Shown here: piece after piece, positions 1 to 4,684 of the stretch
Position numbering within the stretch: position 1 is the stretch's first letter
Layout: every line of letters starts with the position of its first letter
Origin: Enterovirga sp.
GTDB taxonomy: Bacteria > Pseudomonadota > Alphaproteobacteria > Rhizobiales > Beijerinckiaceae
Assembly: GCA_028290385.1 (NCBI GenBank)
Contig: JAQGJZ010000113.1
Coordinates: 1-12,614, forward strand
Reading direction: 5' to 3'
DNA length: 12,614 nucleotides
Translations under genes and position numbers: made by a program
The notes under the pieces: model-generated
Told to the model about the DNA's origin: nothing
What the model saw: only the letters and a program-made list of their open reading frames with translations
Database searches by the model: none

Positions 1-71
1 CCGGGCCGCTCGCGAAACGGCTGCGCGCCCTTTATTTCGAGATGGCCGAGTTGCCCGCCGCGGCGGCCTGA
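1..71 (+). CDS. 3' end of an unidentified gene (partial)
   Basis: An open frame enters from the left edge and ends at TGA 69-71. The visible peptide (about 22 residues) ends in KRLRALYFEMAELPAAAA. Nearly every codon has G or C in the third position, as in the real genes of this window, which supports coding. The piece is too short to assign a family. It is followed by about 108 bases without a gene before the next start at 180. Confidence 0.45.
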   Translation, partial: GPLAKRLRALYFEMAELPAAAA

Positions 72-98
72 GGCTCCGGCCGTCCAGCTTCCCTCCCC

Positions 99-124
99 GG
101 AACCGGCGCGTTCCGCCCGCTGTT
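99..124 (+). promoter_or_regulatory. candidate EcfG-type (general stress sigma factor) promoter
   Basis: GGAAC at 99-103 is followed, after 17 bases, by TGTT at 121-124. The general stress sigma factor EcfG of alphaproteobacteria is known to recognise GGAAC, 16-17 bases, then cGTT. The match is complete except for the weakly conserved first base of the -10 element. Transcription would start near 130 and give a leader of about 50 bases for the gene at 180. Caution: GGAAC also forms an inverted repeat with GTTCC at 110-114, so it could instead be part of a small hairpin after the upstream gene. Confidence 0.35.
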
Positions 125-141
125 GACCCCGCAACAATCGC

Positions 142-158
142 GCCGGCCGAAGGCCGGC
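142..158 (+). other. perfect GC hairpin in the leader of the small secreted-protein gene
   Basis: GCCGGCC (142-148) and GGCCGGC (152-158) form a perfect 7-bp all-GC stem with a GAA loop. No T-run follows, so it is not a classical terminator. It ends 10 bases before the GGAGG ribosome-binding site of the gene starting at 180, so it would lie in that mRNA's leader, where it could affect stability or translation. The role is an inference. Confidence 0.5.
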
Positions 159-168
159 AAGCCATCGC

Positions 169-173
169 GGAGG
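169..173 (+). promoter_or_regulatory. ribosome-binding site fixing the start at 180
   Basis: GGAGG lies 6 bases upstream of ATG 180 and decides in favour of that start over the in-frame TTG at 123. The residues directly after ATG 180 form a clean signal peptide, which the longer version would bury behind a 19-residue basic extension. Confidence 0.8.
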
Positions 174-179
174 TCAACC

Positions 180-524
180 ATGTCCGGACGAGGCATCATC
201 ACGATCAGCTTGGCGGCCGCGCTCGCGGCCGGTCTGACGGGCGCTGCGGGCGCTCAGACGCCGTCGGCGCCAAGCCATCCGGTGCAGCAGCAGCCGCGCG
301 ACCCGAACATGCCGGCGCAGCACAACACGGTTCCCGAGAAGGTCGACGCCACCGGCTCGACCAGCACCCTCAGCGAAAAGCTCGAGCGGACGGACGGCGT
401 GATCAAGCCGCCGGATATCGGCCCCGACATGCGCGTGAAGCCGCCGGTCCCAAACCCGGGAACGACGCCCGTGATCCCGCCGCCCGGAAGCCCGGGCGGC
501 AATCAGCGGCTCGATCCGAGATAG
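180..524 (+). CDS. small secreted proline-rich protein of unknown function
   Basis: This 114-residue protein begins with a signal peptide: a short basic start, a hydrophobic Ala/Leu-rich stretch at about residues 6-22 and a probable AGA|Q cleavage after residue 25. The mature part is low-complexity and rich in Pro, Gly and Gln. An ordered-looking core at about 63-80 (LSEKLERTDGVIKPPDI) leads to a C-terminal tail with TPVIPPPGSPGG at 96-107. From memory, small exported alphaproteobacterial proteins often carry this LS..L...GVI.PP...TPVIPPPG.PGG pattern without an assigned function. It should act in the periplasm or at the envelope. The start is set by a GGAGG site at 169-173. A possible EcfG-type promoter precedes it, which would make it stress-induced. 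No enzyme motif or cysteine is present. Confidence 0.8.
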   Translation: MSGRGIITISLAAALAAGLTGAAGAQTPSAPSHPVQQQPRDPNMPAQHNTVPEKVDATGSTSTLSEKLERTDGVIKPPDIGPDMRVKPPVPNPGTTPVIPPPGSPGGNQRLDPR

Positions 525-531
525 GACCCGG

Positions 532-548
532 CGGCGCGGCCTGCGCCG
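532..548. terminator. hairpin between convergent genes
   Basis: CGGCGC (532-537) and GCGCCG (543-548) form a 6-bp GC stem with a GGCCT loop. It sits in the 27-base gap between the secreted-protein gene (stop 522-524) and the dehydrogenase gene ending at 552 on the other strand. No T-run is present on either side, so intrinsic termination is uncertain. Its place between two convergent stops suggests a 3'-end function for both. Confidence 0.35.
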
Positions 549-551
549 AGC

Positions 552-1337
552 TCAGACGGACCTGATGGCGCCGCCGTCGACCCGGATCAGGCTGCCCGTG
601 ACGTAGCTCGCCCGCTCCGACACCAGGAAGCAGGCGACGTCGCCGAATTCCTGTACCCGGCCGTAGCGCCCGGCCGGGATCGCGGCCCGGGCTGCGGTCG
701 AGATCTCTTCCGGGGTCTTGCCCTGCTTCTTCGCGTTCGCGGCATCGAGCTCGCCGGTCCGGTCCGTCTCGATGCGGCCGGGCAGGATCATGTTCACCGT
801 GACACCGTCGGCCGCCACCTCGCTGGACACCGTCTTGGCCCAGCCGACGAGCGACGAGCGCAGCGTGTTCGAAAGCACGAGGTTGGGGATCGGCTGGATC
901 ACGCCGGACGAGGCGACGATCAGGATGCGGCCGAAGCCGCGCTCGCGCATCCCGCCGATAACCAGGCCCGACAGCTTGATCACGGGCAGGACCATGGCCT
1001 CGAAGTGGGTCGCGTAGAGGTCGGCCTCGACGCCCAGCGCGGTTCCGGCCGGCGGGCCGCCCGTGTTGGCGACCAGAATGTCGATCGGGCCGCCGAGCCG
1101 CTCGACCGCGGTGGCGTGGATCGTCTCGAGTTCCGTCTTCAGGTCGCCCGCGAGATAGGAGGCGCGTCCCTGCCCGCGCGCGTTGATCGCGTCGGCGGCC
1201 GCCTTCAGCTTCTCCTCCGTGCGGGCCGTCAGCATGACATCCGCACCCTCGGCCGCGATCGCTTCCGCGATGGCGCGCCCCAGGCCGCGGCTCGACGAGA
1301 GCACCAGCGCCCGCTTGCCCTTAAGACCGAGATCCAT
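552..1337 (-). CDS. atypical short-chain dehydrogenase (FabG-like, lacking the Tyr/Lys pair)
   Basis: This 261-residue Rossmann-fold protein resembles 3-oxoacyl-ACP reductases. The cofactor loop is SSSRGLG at 14-20, a variant of TGxxxGxG. NTGG at 91-94 replaces NAGG, and the family's PG..T segment (LPGRIETDR) is at 185-193. The C-terminus carries YVTGSLIRVDGG (245-256), as in FabG. The active-site serines are at 143-144, but the region that should hold YxxxK reads LVLSN (153-157), so both the catalytic Tyr and Lys are missing. A known subgroup of BKR-like SDRs lacks the normal catalytic residues, and this protein fits it. The substrate is unknown, and a binding or altered-chemistry role is possible. 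The start at 1337 has GGAGGGG just upstream, and an in-frame extension to 1388 has no such support. It is last in a minus-strand group after eipA and a small coiled-coil gene, 81 bases behind the latter. Confidence 0.88.
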   Translation of the reverse strand: MDLGLKGKRALVLSSSRGLGRAIAEAIAAEGADVMLTARTEEKLKAAADAINARGQGRASYLAGDLKTELETIHATAVERLGGPIDILVANTGGPPAGTALGVEADLYATHFEAMVLPVIKLSGLVIGGMRERGFGRILIVASSGVIQPIPNLVLSNTLRSSLVGWAKTVSSEVAADGVTVNMILPGRIETDRTGELDAANAKKQGKTPEEISTAARAAIPAGRYGRVQEFGDVACFLVSERASYVTGSLIRVDGGAIRSV

Positions 1338-1418
1338 TGTCCCCTCCAGCTCTCGGGCGGGCTTAGCGCCTGCCGCCAGCCCGGGCAATGCGGGCTCTGG
1401 AGCGGACCGGGGTGCCGC

Positions 1419-1706
1419 TCAATCCCGGCGCGCGCCGCCGCGCTCCATGATCAGATCGGCGAGCTCATCCATGCGCCGGCGCAGCTCGGCATTCTCGGCC
1501 GCGATCTCGGCTGCCCGGGTATCCAGGGCGCTCTGGGCGGCGTCGAGGTGGCCTTGCAGTTCGTGCCGGTCCTTCAGGGCCGAGGCGAGCCGTTGCTCGA
1601 CGAGCTCAGCGGCTCCGCGCGCAGCCCGCAGCCGCGGCACGAGGATGGCGCTTGCCGCGAGCGCGCCCGAAAGGAGACCCACGAAGAGCAGCAGGAGATC
1701 TGACAC
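1419..1706 (-). CDS. small membrane-anchored coiled-coil protein, unknown function
   Basis: This 95-residue protein has one N-terminal hydrophobic helix (about residues 4-24, Leu/Ala/Val-rich) followed by arginines. A long charged helix, about 28-90, is rich in Ala, Glu, Leu and Arg with heptad-like spacing and is probably a coiled coil. The layout is that of a bitopic inner-membrane protein with a cytoplasmic coiled coil, similar to the N-terminal part of RmuC-type proteins but without their nuclease domain. The start is GTG 1706, with no clear ribosome-binding site, so it is uncertain. It follows eipA on the same strand across a 70-base gap that holds a hairpin, and precedes the dehydrogenase gene. 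Confidence 0.55.
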   Translation of the reverse strand: MSDLLLLFVGLLSGALAASAILVPRLRAARGAAELVEQRLASALKDRHELQGHLDAAQSALDTRAAEIAAENAELRRRMDELADLIMERGGARRD

Positions 1707-1748
1707 GTGAGCGACCGGGTACGCAGAACGAGGAGCGCTTCTTGCATT

Positions 1749-1769
1749 CCCTGGCGCAACCCGCCAGGG
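1749..1769 (-). terminator. hairpin just downstream of eipA
   Basis: CCCTGGCG (1749-1756) and CGCCAGGG (1762-1769) form a perfect 8-bp stem with a 5-base loop, 7 bases after the eipA stop codon (1777-1779, minus strand). No T-run follows on the minus strand, so it is either a weak terminator or a 3'-end stabilising structure. It may reduce read-through into the small coiled-coil gene. Confidence 0.45.
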
Positions 1770-1776
1770 GCGGGGC

Positions 1777-2355
1777 TCAGAAGGGGTTCCAGGTCGGGCT
1801 GTCGGTGAACTTCAGGTACCCGACATTGACGCCGAGCCGGAGGCCAACCCCCGTGCGGATCGGCACCAGGACGGTGTCGTCGGCCCGCGCCGCCGTAAGC
1901 CCGACGCCGGCCACCAGGTAGGCCGAACCGTCGACCTCCACGAAGCGCTTGTAGAGCTCCGGCAGGCTCTGAAGGTTGTAGACCAGCATCATCGTGCGGG
2001 CGCCCTCGCCACCGACATCGAAGCCGAGCGTCGGCCCCTGCCAATACACGCGCTGCCCGCGGGTGCGACGCTTGTAGAGGTGACCCTCACCATAGCGCAG
2101 GCCGCCGAAGAAGGCGCCGGAGCCCTCCTGGCCCAGAATATAGCCGTCCGGCTCACCCCACCGGCGCACCGCCTCGCGGATGGCGAGGGCCAGCCCGCGC
2201 GAAACGCTGCCGAAGAACTGATGGCCGGAATCCACGAGCTCGTTCGGCGAAAACGTGTCCGGGCTTTCGGCGCGCGGACCGCGCGCCAGAGCGGGCCCGG
2301 TCAGAAGCGCCAGCAAAAGCGCCAGGACACATCCGCGATTGAAGCTGCGCCGCAT
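1777..2355 (-). CDS. eipA: EipA-family (DUF1134) periplasmic envelope-integrity protein
   Basis: This 192-residue protein has an N-terminal signal peptide (hydrophobic core about 9-24, cleavage likely after ALA at 22-24). The DUF1134 domain fills the rest. Diagnostic stretches are DSGHQFFGSVSRGLA (42-56), GEPDGYILGQEGSGAFFGGLRYG (67-89) and GPTLGFDVGGEG (107-118), ending in the YLKFT segment (180-184). EipA of Brucella is a periplasmic beta-barrel-like protein needed for envelope-stress resistance, and its gene is reported to be under CtrA control there. The same envelope role is inferred here. The start has GAGGAG (2363-2368 on the minus strand) 7 bases upstream. A 123-base intergenic region separates it from the divergent YHS-like gene and should hold both promoters. 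A hairpin follows the stop. Confidence 0.9.
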   Translation of the reverse strand: MRRSFNRGCVLALLLALLTGPALARGPRAESPDTFSPNELVDSGHQFFGSVSRGLALAIREAVRRWGEPDGYILGQEGSGAFFGGLRYGEGHLYKRRTRGQRVYWQGPTLGFDVGGEGARTMMLVYNLQSLPELYKRFVEVDGSAYLVAGVGLTAARADDTVLVPIRTGVGLRLGVNVGYLKFTDSPTWNPF

Positions 2356-2478
2356 GTCTTCACTCCTCGGCCACCCGATCAGGCGAGCGACGTAATCGGG
2401 CGCCTTTACGAGTCGTTTGCGGGCGGGCCTCCATAGAGGGGCCCGTCAGTCCGGCGCGACGCTAATTCGTCAACCTTA
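2356..2478. promoter_or_regulatory. divergent promoter region, eipA / YHS-like gene
   Basis: These 123 bases hold the start signals of two divergent genes. The right end (about 2461-2480) is much more AT-rich than its surroundings. Read on the minus strand it contains TTAAGG and TTGACG, which could serve as part of the eipA promoter. The TTAA at 2476-2479 is only a half match to the CtrA consensus (TTAA, 7 bases, TTAA). No well-formed -10 element was found, so exact promoters are not assigned. Confidence 0.35.
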
Positions 2479-2988
2479 ATGAAATCTGTCCACCTCGTGC
2501 CGCCGCTTGCCGTCGCCGCCATCTCGCTCGCTCTGAGCGGGAGCGCGCTCGGGCTGCCCGGCGACACTGCGCTGCTGCCGGAGGTCATGGGCATCGCGCA
2601 GCTTTATGCGGTGGACCCCCATTCCGGCCTTGCTCTGAATGGCCTCGATCCGGTGAGCTACCAGCTGGAGGGACGGGCTGCCGCGGGCGATGCGGCGCAC
2701 GAGGCCCTCTGGAGCGGGCTCGGCTGGCGTTTCGTCAGCGCGGCCAACCGGGCCGCCTTTCTGCGCTCGCCCGAGCGCTTCGCGCCCCGGCTCGGCGGCT
2801 ATGACGCGGATGCCGCGGCCGAGGGGCGCCTCGTCGAGGCAGACCCCGTGATCTTCGTGGTCAGGGCGGGACGGCTTTATCTGTTCCGGACGAGGGCGGC
2901 ACGCGCCCGCTTTCTCGCCGAGCCGGCCAGCGCCGGACGGGCAGAGGCACGCTGGCCGCAGCTCGCCCGCCGCCTCGTCCGCGGCTGA
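2479..2988 (+). CDS. exported YHS-like domain protein
   Basis: This 169-residue protein has an N-terminal signal peptide (hydrophobic 8-24, cleavage near SALG, 22-25). It then shows the pattern of secreted YHS-domain proteins: SGLALNGLDPVSY (49-61), W/F/R-rich strands with FVSAANRAAFLRSPERFAP (85-103), LGGY (105-108) and a final strand RLYLF (132-136). In typical members the GGY is followed by Cys, thought to take part in metal binding. Here residue 109 is Asp and the protein has no Cys at all. It probably acts in the periplasm, and its ligand is unknown. ATG 2479 lacks an obvious ribosome-binding site but gives the right signal peptide. The gene diverges from eipA and converges with the cysQ-type gene, leaving 6 bases between their stops. 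Confidence 0.75.
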   Translation: MKSVHLVPPLAVAAISLALSGSALGLPGDTALLPEVMGIAQLYAVDPHSGLALNGLDPVSYQLEGRAAAGDAAHEALWSGLGWRFVSAANRAAFLRSPERFAPRLGGYDADAAAEGRLVEADPVIFVVRAGRLYLFRTRAARARFLAEPASAGRAEARWPQLARRLVRG

Positions 2989-2994
2989 GGCCGC

Positions 2995-3819
2995 TTATTC
3001 GGGGCAGTTGGGCGGGAGCCGCAGCCGGGCGGCGAGCGCCGGATCGCCCATCGCCGCGAAGGGGCCGTTGAGAAAGCCCCTGTGGCCGTGCCCGTAGGTC
3101 AGCGGCGCGCCTCCCGGGCCGATCACCCTGCCGCCCGCCCGCTCGACCACGAGGTCGCCCGCGGCCGTATCCCACTCCATCGTGGGCCCGCAGCGGACAT
3201 AAAGGTCCGCCTCGCCGGAGGCGATCAGGCAAAACTTGTAGGCCGAGGAAACCGCCCGCTGTTCCGCGACAGCGAGCTCCGCGAGGCAGGCCTCCGTCGT
3301 CGTATCGCCGTGCCGGCGGCTGCCCAGCGCGACAAGCCCGTCCGTGGGCGAAGGGCGGGTGGAAACCGGGCTCCAGCCTTCGACCGAATCGCCCGTGATC
3401 TGTCCAACCTCGGTCCGCTCTCCCGCTGCCCAGACCCGGCCGGCACCCGGCGCCGCGACCGCCGCCGCGACCGGCCGTGTCCCGGCGATCAGGGCGATGT
3501 TGACCGAGTATTCCCCCTTGCCGCTCAGGTAGTCCTTGGTTCCGTCGAGCGGGTCGACGAGGAAGAAAAACTCCGAGGCGGGACCGCTGCCCGCGCTTTC
3601 TTCGGCAACGACCGGTATCTCCGGCCAGGCGGCGCCCAGACGATCGAGGATCAGCCGCTCGGAGGCGAGGTCGGCCCCGGTCGTGGGCGAGCCGTCGCCC
3701 TTGACCCTGTGCCCGCCGGCCCTGTCCTGGACGGCGGCGAGCAGCCGACCGGCCTCGGCCGCGATCAGGCCGAGCAGCCGGGCGGTCTCGCCAGATCGAC
3801 GTCGCAGATCAGCCCCCAT
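2995..3819 (-). CDS. cysQ: CysQ-type 3'(2'),5'-bisphosphate nucleotidase (inositol monophosphatase family)
   Basis: This 274-residue Mg-dependent phosphatase (numbered from ATG 3819) carries the full metal-binding set of the family. These are GDGSPTTGAD at 42-51, EE at 73-74, DPLDGTKDY at 89-97 and EWDTAAGD at 215-222, the last holding the catalytic Asp. The length and the sequence after DPLDGTKDY fit CysQ better than SuhB. CysQ removes the 3' phosphate from phosphoadenosine phosphate (PAP), a by-product of sulfate assimilation, and acts in the cytoplasm. Inositol monophosphatase activity cannot be excluded. The start is ambiguous: ATG 3819 or GTG 3825, two codons apart, neither with a clear ribosome-binding site. 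It diverges from chpT and converges with the YHS-like gene. Confidence 0.88.
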   Translation of the reverse strand: MGADLRRRSGETARLLGLIAAEAGRLLAAVQDRAGGHRVKGDGSPTTGADLASERLILDRLGAAWPEIPVVAEESAGSGPASEFFFLVDPLDGTKDYLSGKGEYSVNIALIAGTRPVAAAVAAPGAGRVWAAGERTEVGQITGDSVEGWSPVSTRPSPTDGLVALGSRRHGDTTTEACLAELAVAEQRAVSSAYKFCLIASGEADLYVRCGPTMEWDTAAGDLVVERAGGRVIGPGGAPLTYGHGHRGFLNGPFAAMGDPALAARLRLPPNCPE

Positions 3820-3825
3820 CCACAC

Positions 3826-3938
3826 ATCGTGCGGCCCAGTGGACGACGTGCGCGCACCGGCCGCTTTTCAAGCCGCGGGACGGCGTTTATCCCAGGTCGG
3901 ATTCGCGGCGGCAACCAGGCCCGCGCTGGAGCCTGTTC
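3826..3938. promoter_or_regulatory. divergent intergenic region, cysQ / chpT
   Basis: These 113 bases must hold the promoters for cysQ (minus) and chpT (plus). A mild AT-richer patch (CTTTTCAAG near 3866-3874, GTTTATC near 3885-3891) could be a degenerate promoter for chpT, but spacing and sequence match no consensus well. GGAG at 3928-3931 is the chpT ribosome-binding site, 7 bases from ATG 3939. No inverted repeat stands out. Confidence 0.25.
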
Positions 3939-4598
3939 ATGGCAACGATCACGCTTGATCCTCTCGACCTCGCGGCCCTCCTGTGCTCGCGCGTCTGCCA
4001 TGACGTGATCAGCCCTGTCGGCGCGATCGTGAATGGCCTCGAAGTGCTGGAGGAGGACAACGACGCCTCCATGCAGGATTTCGCGCTCGACCTCATCCGC
4101 AAGAGCGCGACCCAGGCATCGGCGCGGCTGCAATTCGCCCGGCTCGCCTTCGGGGCGGCCGGTTCGGCGGGGGCGTCCATCGACCTCGGTGATGCCGAAT
4201 CCGTCGCCAAGGGCATGTTCAACGACGAGAAGATCTCGCTGTCCTGGTCCGCGCCGCGCGTCCTGATGCCGAAGAACCGGGTCAAGCTGCTGCTGAACCT
4301 CGTCATGCTCGCCACCAACGCGATCCCGCGCGGCGGCTCGATCGCGGTGGACGTGAAGGCGGGCGAGACGGACGCGGACGCCCCAACCTTCACGCTCTCC
4401 GCCAAGGGGATCAATGCCCGCATCCCGGCCCATGCCGAAGCGCTGATCCGGGCCGAACCGGAAAGCGGCACGGTCGACGCGCATGCCATCCAGCCCTTCT
4501 ATACGGGGCTGATCGCGAGGGCGGCCGGAATGTCCGTCGGCATGACGCTGGACGGCGACACCGTGGTGATCCGCGCGGAAGCGGCATCCATCGCCTGA
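3939..4598 (+). CDS. chpT: histidine phosphotransferase ChpT
   Basis: This 219-residue protein has a histidine-kinase-like fold. The N-terminal helical hairpin carries the phospho-acceptor in CSRVCHDVISPVGAIVNGLE (16-35), with His21 expected to be modified. The rest (about 78-215) resembles a degenerate kinase ATPase domain: MPKNRVKLLLNLVMLATNAIPRGG keeps the N-box-like helix, but the glycine-rich ATP lid is missing, so it should relay phosphate without binding ATP. In Caulobacter ChpT takes phosphate from the hybrid kinase CckA and passes it to CtrA and CpdR, controlling cell cycle and motility. GGAG at 3928-3931 supports the start. It lies 86 bases ahead of cheA on the same strand, so it may be co-transcribed with the chemosensory operon. 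It could act on CheA's receiver or serve only the CtrA pathway. Confidence 0.9.
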   Translation: MATITLDPLDLAALLCSRVCHDVISPVGAIVNGLEVLEEDNDASMQDFALDLIRKSATQASARLQFARLAFGAAGSAGASIDLGDAESVAKGMFNDEKISLSWSAPRVLMPKNRVKLLLNLVMLATNAIPRGGSIAVDVKAGETDADAPTFTLSAKGINARIPAHAEALIRAEPESGTVDAHAIQPFYTGLIARAAGMSVGMTLDGDTVVIRAEAASIA

Positions 4599-4611
4599 GG
4601 TCACGCGGGCA

Positions 4612-4631
4612 ACGGAACTTAAACCTTCCGT
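4612..4631 (+). other. hairpin between chpT and cheA
   Basis: ACGGAA (4612-4617) and TTCCGT (4626-4631) form a 6-bp stem around an AT-rich 8-base loop (CTTAAACC). It lies 13 bases after the chpT stop and 53 before cheA. No T-run follows, so it is an unlikely strong terminator. It may be an operator, a processing site or an attenuating structure that sets the chpT-to-cheA transcript ratio. Confidence 0.35.
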
Positions 4632-4684
4632 GATCAAGGTCGGCGCTGCTCAAATCCCTGAGTTGCGTCGGACCACCGATCGTC

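Noticed and set aside
123..179. TTG start at 123 for the small secreted protein
   Set aside because: It adds a basic stretch before the signal peptide and has no ribosome-binding site, while ATG 180 has GGAGG at good distance.
1378..1396. AGCCCG/CGGGCT inverted repeat between the coiled-coil gene and the dehydrogenase gene
   Set aside because: It is a short stem with a 7-base loop and no T-run; such repeats are expected by chance at this GC content.
2461..2480. full CtrA box before eipA or the YHS-like gene
   Set aside because: Only one TTAA is present, and at the 7-base spacing the other half reads GAAT, so I kept it as a weak hint only.
4614..4642. second GGAAC, upstream of cheA, as an EcfG promoter
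   Set aside because: No GTT occurs at the required 16-18 base spacing; the sequence there is AAGGTCGG.
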